Source: Anaeromyces robustus (taxonomy: Eukaryota > Neocallimastigomycota > Neocallimastigomycetes > Neocallimastigales > Neocallimastigaceae). Taken from it: a stretch of 60,765 nucleotides of DNA. The position numbers and the translations under genes were made by a program. Shown here one piece after another: positions 50,640 to 60,765 of this stretch (its first letter is position 1; each line of letters opens with the position of its first letter). The DNA lies in the NCBI GenBank assembly GCA_002104895.1, contig MCFG01000190.1, forward strand, positions 67,501 through 128,265, read 5' to 3'. The notes below the pieces were generated by a model. It saw only the letters and a program-made list of their open reading frames with translations. It ran no database searches and was not told the origin of the DNA.

Positions 50640-51690
50640 ACACTTCTAATATAAATGGATTTTAACTACATGGATAAAAAGAATAAGATTTTAAGGGCAA
50701 AAGGAATTATCAAAAGGAATACTAAAATTCCTAAAGTCTCCTGTTACACTTATCTTGGTATTCCTTTTCCTAATGATTTATCTTTAAAACCTATTATTGA
50801 TAAAATGTACAATTGTACAAAAAAATCTTTATATTCTCTTTCTAACTTTTTTATGAACCCTAGCATTCCTTTAATCTATAAAAAGAAGGTTTTTAAATCT
50901 TAATCTTACAGCATTAGTAAACCTCTATACTATGCACCTCTTATTAGCTCTAATCAATCCAATATAAAAAAAAAAAAAATTCAAACACTTATTAATATTG
51001 GCATGTTTTGGTGTATTGACTCTTTCCATAGTAAAAAATCATTATCTTAAGAATATAGATGATATCTCCTTGGATAAAAAATATACCTATGTTCGAAACC
51101 GTACTATAAGTACCTATGCTCTCTCTCGAGATCTTCAGATACTTCTTATCGCAGGAGTTTGTATTGTTAAAGATCTTGTTTTACACTATAAATAAAAAGG
51201 AAATATTTTCACATTGTATTATTAAAGATCTTGTTTTACACTATAAATAAAAGAATTAATAGATTCTCTTCTCTTCTTGGGCGATTAAATCTAGTTCATT
51301 AGTGGAAAGACTCCTAAATGTGTCAGTTAATGAATACAGAGAAATTAAAAAATTAGTAATCATCAAGGAATTAAAGGTAAAAACTTATAATAAATATAAT
51401 TAAATTTTTTGTGATTTTTAAACATATTATTATGTTGGATTATGAATAACCCTCATCTTAAAATCTAGGTTATCAAAATGGATAATACGTTTACACTGTG
51501 GATATGTATAAAACTCGAAAAAAAATAGCCTTTAAAAGTGGAAAGGTTTCAAAAAAAAAAAATGCCTTTCTTATTACCCCTGGTTGTCAACAAGATGAAC
51601 AATCCTTTGAACATTTGGATCTTTGATTACTCTTTCTTTTTCTTTTCTCTTATTAGATGAAACTCACTAGATTTCCATCAATGACCTCTT
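50640..51690 (+). mobile_element. Decayed LINE retrotransposon fragment A (RT thumb to C-terminal finger)
   Basis: Markedly higher G+C than the flanks. Translated in shifting frames it gives the post-palm region of a LINE reverse transcriptase (CYTYLGIPFPNDLSLKPII, then LYSLSNFFMNPSIPLIYKKK and KPLYYAPLISSN). This is followed by an ALSR-type segment and a Cys/His finger-like end (CPFLITPGCQQDEQSFEHL, about 51563-51622). Stops and frameshifts break it at 50901, near 50975 and several later points. The palm domain is missing from this copy, so it is 5'-truncated, as is usual for LINE insertions. It is not a functional element. Confidence 0.82.
51162..51255 (+). repeat. 48-bp tandem duplication within LINE fragment A
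   Basis: The stretch beginning GTATTGTTAAAGATCTTGTT is repeated 48 bp downstream (51210) with one substitution in the first eight bases. It is probably a replication-slippage duplication inside the dead element. Confidence 0.85.
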
Positions 51691-52099
51691 CTTCATCACT
51701 TTTGCAAACAAAATAAAGAGACACTCTTTATATGTAATAATTACACACTCAATCTTAGAATATGAAAAATATATATAAATATCAACCATAAAATTTAAAA
51801 TACTATCTAAAAATTTTATATTATAGATTTTTTAGATAGTATTTTTTTTTTTTATTTATTTATTTATTTTAATCTATTTTTTATTTATGTACTTAATCTA
51901 AATATATTAATAACTATTTATAATCAATTAAAAAACATGGAAATGTATTCTCTTCCTTTAGTCTAAAAAAAAAAAAAAAAAAAAAATGGAGTTAAGGTTA
52001 AAAAGTGTTCCAAGTTTACTTTTTTTTTTGGTTAAGAGTAACCAATAAGAATATGAACAATATCATTAATTAATAAATGAATAAACGGAATAGAATTTG
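51691..52099. other. AT-rich spacer between LINE fragments
   Basis: An AT-rich gap containing an inverted pair TACTATCTAAAAA / TTTTTTAGATAGTA (about 51801-51841), TTTA repeats and a poly(A) run (51967-51985). The poly(A) run could mark the end of an insertion. Confidence 0.5.
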
Positions 52100-53380
52100 A
52101 AGGGGAATAAGAGAGAGAGGGGAAAAACCTTGACAAACACCACGATTTATCGATTTATAAGGGAATTCTTTTGAAAGTTAATTATTTATTTCATGGATTC
52201 ATCAGACCAGACCAGAATAGTTTAGCTTTCGTAATAAGGAAGAATATATTAGCCTTTATATCTCTAATTTTATCTATTTGTCAAAGATGTAAATTCAAAA
52301 GGAAAGATACTTATTTTTAGCTTTTCTTTGATCTTAATAAAGCTTATGATTCTATTCCCATAAATATAATATCTTGCCGAAACTTTATGTTCTTGGTATA
52401 CAAGGAAAATATTTTCAATTTTTATTTTTTTGAAGAATCTATACTTATCTTCCAAAGCTTGTGTTAAAAAATTAATGGACAATTTTTCTGATTCTTTTAG
52501 TATACTTAATGGAGTTCAACAAAGATGTCTCTTATCTCCTATACTTTTTAATTTGTTTATCAACGACATCTTCAATGATAGCTTGAATAATGATATGAAA
52601 AATTGATACTGAATATTGTTATGGTGAACTATTTACAGACGATATTGTTCTTTATGCCCTTTGTAGATCTCATCTGAATAAACTTCTTTGCTCAATTGGT
52701 AAATGGGCTTAGGACTCTAAGCTAACTTTTTGGAATTAATAAATGTGTCACGTTAGCGGTTAGACATGAAAAGTCGGGATTTATTCATAGAGAAAGACCC
52801 TACCTTTTATTTAACAGGAATTGTAATTCCTTAAACAGATTTTTATACTTATCTTAGTGTTCCTTTTCACAAAACTCTTGATTTTTAAAAATTTATTATT
52901 AATAAAATGAAAAATAAAGTTAATAAGACTTTGTTTTCGATACAAGGTTTTTTTATAAAATGATTTAATTCCTATTCCTCTTAAAAGAACTTTATTATCT
53001 AATTTTATTGGGACAAGTCTTCTATTACACACCTTTGTTTGGATCTAACAAAAATAATACTATTTATTGCATTTCAAAAGAACTCTCAATATTTCACTAC
53101 TTTCTAGTAAATATGTTTTAGCTCGAGTAAAATGTTTTAATAAGTGGAAGAATTCCAACTGCATTATCTCAAAATTAGTCAATAATATTTCTACAACAAG
53201 GAAATGAATGTGGGACAAAAGAAAGTATGATAATAAATAATAAATTTAAACAATATTTCATTCTCTTCTTAAGAAATTATGGACTTCTATTGGGATAGAG
53301 ACATGAACAGCGATAAATCAATTAAAGCTAAAATTTATAAAATGAACTATTTTAAAAAAATTCATGAGACTACTTAAAAT
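52100..53380 (+). mobile_element. Decayed LINE retrotransposon fragment B (RT palm and thumb)
   Basis: Reverse-transcriptase motifs are clear but lie in different frames: FDLNKAYDSIP (52327, palm motif A), GVQQRCLLSPILFNLFINDI (52511, motif B), FTDDIVLYA (52632, the catalytic Asp-Asp motif). Then comes YTYLSVPF (about 52844), equivalent to the start of fragment A, and LARVKCFNKWKN near 53117. At least two frameshifts and many stops show it is dead. Overlapping regions of A and B differ substantially, so these are two separate old insertions of related elements in the same orientation. Confidence 0.88.
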
Positions 53381-53724
53381 TTAATCTTTTTATATATATA
53401 TATATTATAATAATAATAATAATAATAATAATACAAATAATAAATAAATAAATTAATAAAAAGCAAAATATATTAATTAAATGATTATAAAAACTATACT
53501 TTTTTTGTGTGTGTGTGTTAAGGATATTATAATTATAAAATTTATTATAAGAAAAAATTTATAGTAAATGAAATAACCTTCTCCAAGTGCCTAAGATTAA
53601 TGTTTAAAATATTAATTATAAAAAATTAAAAAAAAATTAAAAAAATAAAAAAAAAGGTCATCATAATAAATAATATTTTTATCTTTATCTTTATATTGAT
53701 TAAAATAAAAATTTAACAATATAT

Positions 53725-53758
<34 letters not shown>

Positions 53759-54429
53759 AATTTTCATCATTTTCATCCCAAGAAATTATTTTATTTTAGT
53801 ATAAATTAATTTCTTTCTTTTCACTCCTTATACATACTTGTATTATTTATATTAAAAATTAACCTTTTTCTCATTCATTTTTCATCATTTTATATTACTT
53901 ATTTCAAATCATAAATTTCTTTTTTTTTTTTTTTTTTTTTTCTTCTCTTTTAGTAAAATAAGAATATTAAAAAAATTAACATTATTATTATGAATAATTA
54001 CAATGATTTCTTCTTATATTAAATGTAATATATAGATATAATAGACCTTTTTTTTATTTTTTTGTATACTAAATATTTAATATTTAATATTTTATCTTAA
54101 TGTATTTATAGAATTAAAATTAAAAAAAAATAAAATTAAACTAAAAAACAAACATGAACGAAATATATATATTATATTATATTATTATATTATTTATTTT
54201 TTTTTTAATAATATTATTAATTAACTTTATTTTACTTTATTTTTCTTTTTTAATTTTTTTTTTATTTTTATTTTCCTTACTTTTTTATTTTTCGTTTTAC
54301 ATGTATTACATTTTTTATTCTGGGTATATAAAAAAGAATTAAAAAAAAAATTTATATCTCTATTTTAGAATAATTAATTTTCCCTCCTATTTTAATTGTA
54401 TCAAGTTTAATAATTATTTTAAGGTAATA

Positions 54430-54462
<33 letters not shown>

Positions 54463-54686
54463 AATAAATATATAAATAAATAAATAAAGATAATAATAAT
54501 TTTATATTGTAAAATAAAATTAGAAAAAAAAAGAAAAGAAAACATTAATTATTGAAAAATTTTTTGACCTTTTTAAGGACACATATAAGTAATATATATA
54601 TATATATATTTTTTTTTTTTTTGGGCAAATGTTTATTAAAAAATTTTATAATTTTTCTTTTTTTTTTTTTTTTTAAGTTACTTCTT

Positions 54687-54838
54687 TATTTAAAAACCTT
54701 TGAGATTCTTCTATATATGTTAGTTTAATAGTTTTTTAATTCTTTATTATTATTAGATTAACATTAACTTAATAATAATAAAGAATTAAAAAACTATTAA
54801 ACTAATATATATAGAAGAATCTCAAAGGTTTCTAAATA
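54687..54838. repeat. Large inverted repeat: 68-bp arms, 16-nt loop
   Basis: Arms 54687-54754 and 54771-54838 are reverse complements at 66 of 68 positions, with core AACCTTTGAGATTCTTCTAT, around the loop AGATTAACATTAACTT. The arms are not simple sequence throughout, so chance is unlikely. Candidates are a palindromic MITE-like element, a foldback from replication slippage, or a hairpin RNA gene. Confidence 0.93.
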
Positions 54839-55055
54839 TATATAATGAAATAACTTTAAACGTCAAAAAAAAATTTATATTAAAAAAAAAAATTCTTTTA
54901 TTTTAGGACACAAAAAAATAATAAAAAAAATTCTTATTATTTTCTTTAATAATAATATAATAAATAAGGACACACATACACATATATGTAAATATAATTA
55001 TTTATTTTTTTTTTTTTTTTTTTTGGAATTTCACTATTATGTAATAAAATAATAA

Positions 55056-55106
55056 ATATTTTGTTTGTATTTCACAGAAGTTAACATTGGCTTCATTAAA
55101 TACAAA

Positions 55107-55114
<8 letters not shown>
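55056..55114. repeat. 17-bp perfect inverted repeat with structured loop
   Basis: Arms 55056-55072 (ATATTTTGTTTGTATTT) and 55098-55114 match exactly. The 25-nt loop contains GAAG...CTTC, which can extend the stem. Confidence 0.85.

Positions 55115-55150
<36 letters not shown>
55110..55150. repeat. (TA)n dinucleotide array
   Basis: About 20 TA units immediately downstream of the 55056-55114 hairpin. Confidence 0.9.
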
Positions 55151-55154
<4 letters not shown>

Positions 55155-56501
55155 AAGAGTAAATATATTTCTGAGAAATCTTCCAAGTTTGTAATAAAAG
55201 TAGCAACATAATCGTTAATTAATTTTATATTTATATCAATATAAGAAAAATAATTTAATTTAATAATGAAAATATAATATATATTCATCAATAATTTTTT
55301 AACAAAAATAAAAAAAAAAAAAAAAAAAAAAGTGATATAATGTTTTAAAATTACATTTTATTTATAACATATATATTTTTTTAAAAAATTTCTTTTTACA
55401 CATAGATATTCATATGTTTAAAAGTCAATATTATTTTATAAAAAAAATTCATTACATCAGTAATAAGTTTTAATAAAAAATTTTTTAATATTAAAAATTT
55501 TATAAAGAAAAATTAAAAAGGATGGAATGAAATAATTTTATAAATGGAATGGTTGAAAAGAATAATAAATATATTTTAATATATATTATTTATTTTAGTT
55601 TTATAGATAATAAATAAAACTAAAAATAAATATATATATATTATATTTTTTTAATAATAAGTAAAAATTAATTATTAATTTTTTTAATTAATAGTAAAAA
55701 TTATAATATGTAAAATATTTATTAATTTTTTTTTTTATCTTTTAAAGATATGTTTATGTATTATAATAAAAGAAAAAAGAAAAAAAAAAGCATTCATAAT
55801 TAATTATCTTTTTAATCTTTTTAATTTTTTTTAATTTTACTTTACTTTATTTTATAAATAAAAATAGTTAATATAACCATTTTTGTCATTGTGGATAAAT
55901 AATTACATAAAAAAAAATAAAAATATATGAATTAATAATAAATAAATAAACAAAAGACAATTTATTTTATTCATTATTGGTTTTTTTTTTCTTAATTATT
56001 TCATTATTTAATTCAATAATATATACCAGACCATACATTCTTTAAATTATTATTATTTTTTTAAATAAAATAAATAAATAATAAAATAAAAATAAAAATG
56101 AAAAAATTATTATAATTTTTTCTATATTATTTATGATATAGTAATTTATAAAACTTGATTTCATCGATATAATAATCATTATAAAAAAAAAATTGTTTAT
56201 AATATATTTTGAATCAAATTTGTAATATAAAGTAATATAAAAAAATAACGAATATATAAAAAAAAGAAGGCAATATTTGAATCAAACCCATTTTTAAAAA
56301 TAAATATAAATAAATAAAAAAATATATATATATAATAATTAAGAGTTAATATTCATTATATATATGTTTTTTTTTAAAAAAAAAAAAAATACCACTAATA
56401 CAATAAATCTTATTCACCTTTTATTGTATGTGTTGTATATTTTGTTATTTTTATATTATAAAAATAAAAAGATGGATAATAATAATATAATCATTATTAT
56501 T

Positions 56502-56662
56502 AATCTTTTATTATTATTATTATTATTATTATTAACCTTTTATTATTATTATTATTATTATTATTAACCTTTTATTATTATTATTATTATTATTAACCTT
56601 TTATTATTATTATTATTATTATTATTAACCTTTTATTATTATTATTATTATTATTATTAACC

Positions 56663-56700
<38 letters not shown>
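56502..56700. repeat. Compound minisatellite: AACCTTTT plus (ATT)n, 29-32 bp period
   Basis: The anchor AAYCTTTT occurs at 56502, 56534, 56566, 56595, 56627 and 56659, separated by ATT triplets. Spacings of 32, 32, 29, 32 and 32 bp show loss of one triplet in one unit. Confidence 0.92.
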
Positions 56701-57172
56701 TTTTTTTTAAAAAAAAAATTAAAAATAATAATATATATTTTTTTAAAATAAGGATTCATCCACAATGACAAAAATGGTCATATTAAAATTAATTATCACA
56801 GCTTCCCAAAATAATAAAATGCTAAAATAATGGTAAAAATAAGAAATAAAAAAAAAAAAAAAAAAAAAAACTACATAATTACTATTATTAATGCATGACT
56901 ATGACATCTTTTTTTTTATCTTTTTTTTTTAATACTTATAATCTTAAAAAATAAAATTAAATAAGAATTGTACATATTGTAAAATAATAATAATAATAAT
57001 AGTAAAAAAACAATAAGTAAATGAAATTATTTCGATAGTTATGGTTTAAGCAATTTTGAAAAACTTTTGATAATTATTTATTTTTCTTTTATTTAATTAA
57101 ATATTTTATTTATTATATATATATATTAAATAAATGATTTTACTTTATAATATAATAATAATAAATTATTAT

Positions 57173-57207
<35 letters not shown>

Positions 57208-58950
57208 TAATATTTCTTTATTATTAATAATACATTATAAAATATATTATTATTTATTATTTATTAATTATTATTATTATATAATTATTATTTTTATATC
57301 AAAATAAGTAAATAATATAATAATAATAAATAATAATAAATAAATAATAATTTATAATAAATAATAATTAATAAATTATATAAATTATTATATTTATATT
57401 ATTTAAAAGAATAAAACTTCCATATCAAATAATTAATAAAAAAAATTTTTTTTATTTTTAATTTTTGGTTTTTTTTATATAACAAAAATTTTTTATAAAG
57501 TATTATTAATTATTAATTATTATTTATTTATTTATTATTATAATTAATGATTATTTATTATAATTAATGATTATTTATTTATTGATTATTATTAATTAAT
57601 TATTTTTTTTTATATAATTAGCCATTTTCTTAGCCTTTTTTTTTTTTTCTTTTTTTTTTATTTATTTTTATTTATTGAATGAAAATATTTTTTTTTTTAA
57701 TTTTTTTAAATAATACTTTTTAAGTTACACGTAATATTTTGTCATACACAATAAGGTTACACAGTCATTGGTGTAAATTACACAAATTTTTATTATTATG
57801 ATTGAATATTTTTTTTTAAAAAAAAAATTTTTTTTTGTTTCTAAATTTTTTATTAATATTAAAACTTATCAAAAATTTATTATTATTAATTATTTGCAAA
57901 GTAAATCATTACTGTATATAGTTATTTTCCATATATATTAATATATATTAATATATATCAAAACTTTGTTTCCCATGATAAAAAAGTAATAATAAAATAA
58001 TAAAATAATAAAATAATATTAAGGATTATTAGTAGTAAGTATTAAAAAAATATAAAAATAAATAATACTAATATGAAATATATAAATATTAATATATAAT
58101 TATTTAATAAATAACAAGCAAAAATTAACTTAATATTTCTTTAAAAGTATATATTTTTAACTATTATAAGACAAAGGGATATAAAAAATGTTTTTTTTTA
58201 TTTTAGAGCACTATCATCAATTTTATTTTTTTTTAATATAAATAAGTATTTATAGTAATTATTTCATTTTTTTTTATATTATTATTATTATTTTATTAAT
58301 TTTTTTTTTTTTAATTTTTAATTTTTATTCTTTTTGTATTTGAAATTTGAAACTTTAATAAGGAAAAAAAAACAATTAAAAATTTATTTATTATCAATGC
58401 ACAGTAATATATGTAATAATATACAATAGAATATATTTTTTATTTTAATTTTTAAAATTTTTTTATATTAATATAAAAAATAATGGTTACACTAGAAATT
58501 TAAATGATTTAATTAACTATTATATATTAATGTATATTATAATATATATATATAATAAATTAAAAATTTAATTGAAAAACTAGGTTAAAAACTAACTTTA
58601 TAAAATATTAATTAATTAATCAATAAATAAATAAATAAATAAATAAATAAATGAATTAAAAAATAAATAAATAAATAAATAAATGAATTAAAAAATAAAT
58701 AAATTAATAAATAAATAAATAAATAATATTTATAATATTTATAATTTTTTTTTAATTATTTTTTTGTATTTACACAAAAAAAGTTCTTGCCTTAAAAAAA
58801 AAAAGAAAAAAAGAAAAAATATAATTATTTTTCTTTTTTTCTTTTTATTAAATATTAAATATTAAATATTAAATATTAAATATTAAATAATGAATAATGA
58901 ATAATGAATAATAATGAATAATAATTAAAATGTTTTATATTAAAATTAAA

Positions 58951-59011
58951 TAAATTTGAAGTTAACAAAAAATATTATAACTTAAACATTTTAAACATAA
59001 CTTCAAATTTA
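58951..59011. repeat. 14-bp perfect inverted repeat
   Basis: Arms TAAATTTGAAGTTA (58951-58964) and TAACTTCAAATTTA (58998-59011) flank a 33-nt spacer. Confidence 0.75.
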
Positions 59012-59040
59012 CCTATAAAGATTTTTTGTTGCTGTATATT

Positions 59041-59108
59041 ATTTAATGTAGCATTTTTTTATTCCTTTATTATTATTTAATGTAGCATTTTTTTATTCCT
59101 TTATTATT
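59041..59108. repeat. 34-bp tandem duplication
   Basis: ATTTAATGTAGCATTTTTTT plus ATTCCTTTATTATT is present at 59041 and again at 59075, identical over the unit. Confidence 0.9.
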
Positions 59109-60765
59109 ACTATTACTATATTTATTATTAATATTTAAAATTCTCTTACTGTATTATTTTTTTTTATTATATTTCTATACATTAATATTATTTCTACAAA
59201 GTATTATTAAATTTTTTTATTATTCTTTCTATATATTATTATTATTTTTGTATATTATTTCTATACAATCTTACTATTCTTTATTTTTTTTATTCTTTCT
59301 ACATATTATTATTATTCATTATTATTATTTCTGTACATTATTTTTATCATCCATAATCTTTTACATTAATCATAATAACACTAAATTAAAAAAAATATTA
59401 TTTAATGTTATTATAATTATAATTAGTTTTTTCATTTATATATATAATTTTGTAGAAATTTAAACCATAAATATAAACAAAACAAAAGTTAAACTTTTAC
59501 ATGTAGAATTAAAATATTACTATTAAAAAAATGATAAAAATATATTGAAATATTCATTTGCTAAAGTTTTTTTTTACATACAAAGAAAAAACCAATTATA
59601 ATATTTAATATTTAATTATTATAATTATTATTATTATTATAATTATAATTATTATTATTATTATAATTATTATTATTTTAGTAATATTTTTATTTTTTTT
59701 TAAAAAAAAAGTTATTAAAAAAAAATATCCAAATTATAAATGATCTTTATTTTTATTTTCATTTTTAATATATAATAAATTAATAATTAATAAAATATTT
59801 ATTTATTTATTTTTAAAAAAATAATAATAATTATTTATTATTTATTATTATTTATTATTTATTATTTATTATTATTAATATTAATAATTTTTTTTTTTGA
59901 AATTTAAATAAAATATAAAAAAAAATGTATAATAAATAATTAAATAAATAAATATTATTTAATATTAATTAATATTAATTAAATATTATTAAAAAAAATT
60001 TTTTAAAAAAAAAATATTAATAATTATAATTAATTAATAAAAAAATTCTTTTTTTTTATTAAATGAATAATTCATATTTTATATCATAAATAAAAAAATT
60101 AAATAAAAAAATTAAATAAAAAAAAAGAGAGAATAAAAAAAACTTAATAATAATGTTATATTGAAATAATAGGATGAAATGTAGATAAAATGTAGATATT
60201 ATAAATAATCTATATACTATAAAAGAAAAAAAAAAAAGAATTAAGAATTATTATTTTTTTTGAAAATATATTCCTAGAAAGAAAAAAAAAAAAAGAATTA
60301 GATTGAATTTGTGGCTTTGAAAAAAATAAATTTATATATTTATTTAGGTTATTCATATTATCTGAATTATAATAATTATAATTATATAATGAAAAAGTTT
60401 AGTTTGATTTCTTTTTTTTTTTTTATAATTTATTTTTTTTTTTAAAGAATTATTCATCTTAGAAAATAATATTCATCTTAAATAATTAGTTATAATGAGT
60501 AAATTCATTAGATTCATAAATAATAGTTTTAAAATAGTTTATTTAAAACCTTTTTTTTTTTTTACTAATTTTCAAACTATTTCTATTATTTCTTTTTTTT
60601 TTTTAATAATTATTAATTCGTTTTCTCTTTTTCTCTTTTCTCTTTATCTTTCTATATTTTATTTTATTTTTTATTAATATTATTATAATTATTATTATTA
60701 TTATTATTATTATTTAAAACTTTCCAAAACTTTTATATAGATTAGAATATATTATGATTATATTA

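Larger units (their letters stand above)
53381..60765. other. 7.4-kb repeat desert to the end of the window
   Basis: No confident gene. It contains poly(T) tracts, TA runs, TTA and AAAT arrays, the inverted repeats and minisatellites listed separately, and hydrophobic low-complexity ORFs of no coding value. An ORF starting at 60495 (MSKFIRFINNSFKIVYLKPF, then Phe/Ile/Ser only) could be a first exon of a gene beyond the window, but this is weak. Confidence 0.55.

Noticed and set aside
54154-54342. 62-codon hydrophobic + strand ORF
   Set aside because: It comes from T-rich sequence and overlaps similar ORFs in other frames; it is no more hydrophobic than expected from TTT/TTA/ATT codons.
55037-55291. 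84-codon - strand ORF
   Set aside because: Its middle is the translated TA array and it spans the 55056-55114 hairpin; no recognisable domain. Flanking pieces (NDYVATFITNLEDF) look less simple, but support is too weak.
60495-60677. 60-codon ORF near the window end
   Set aside because: The first about 20 residues could be coding, but the rest is low-complexity Phe/Ile/Ser; without downstream sequence it cannot be supported.
1-60765. tRNA, rRNA or CRISPR loci
   Set aside because: No G+C-rich cloverleaf-like segment with a TTCRA box was noticed outside exons, and no regularly spaced repeat with unique spacers; the tandem arrays are contiguous.

Overview
The window is a stretch of eukaryotic nuclear DNA with extreme A+T richness. 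Genes are islands of slightly higher G+C, cut by many short spliceosomal introns (GT..AG, mostly GTAAGT or GTAWNN donors). They are separated by multi-kilobase deserts of poly(A)/poly(T), AAAT, TTA and TTTTA arrays. Asn-rich low-complexity protein segments, a fungus-type DUF3605 protein and a flagellar SPEF1 homologue together point to a zoosporic fungus. The best fit by composition is an anaerobic gut fungus (Neocallimastigomycota). That is inference: no rRNA or other marker is present. Dictyostelids share the composition but lack flagella.

Layout. 0.4-4.3 kb (+): ataxin-2/Pbp1, 13 exons. 4.3-7.4 kb: simple-sequence desert. 7.4-9.4 kb (+): Kelch-repeat protein, 4 exons. 10.8-11.5 kb (+): intronless four-helix protein resembling the Hv1 voltage-sensor domain. 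13.1-17.9 kb (+): MLH1, 13 exons. 18.5-21.0 kb (-): SPEF1/CLAMP flagellar protein, 7 exons, reconstructed from pieces that look like separate ORFs. 21.9-23.0 kb (-): DUF3605 protein, 2 exons. 23.0-28.0 kb: repeat desert. 28.0-32.1 kb (+): eIF2A, 9 exons. 32.1-38.7 kb: desert with hairpins, a 58-bp tandem repeat and three diverged copies of a dispersed repeat. 38.75-42.3 kb (+): secreted M13 metallopeptidase, 8 exons including an inferred 7-nt microexon. 43.6-45.0 kb: unrecognised small ORFs and apparent gene relics. 48.1-49.4 kb (+): Asn-rich single-pass membrane protein. 50.6-53.4 kb (+): two decayed LINE-type retrotransposon fragments. 53.4-60.8 kb: repeat desert with a striking 68-bp-arm inverted repeat.

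The genes do not form a pathway. They are unrelated functions (RNA-binding, mismatch repair, flagellum, translation, proteolysis), as expected for a fungal chromosome segment. I did not find a convincing new multi-gene system. The most notable items are the degenerate voltage-sensor protein, the SPEF1 with a Cys/His-bearing disordered insert, the M13 microexon plus PEV minisatellite, the large hairpin at 54.7 kb and the A/B/C dispersed repeat. Exon boundaries come from reading-frame phase, GT/AG signals and family conservation, with no transcript evidence. No tRNA, rRNA or CRISPR was seen.
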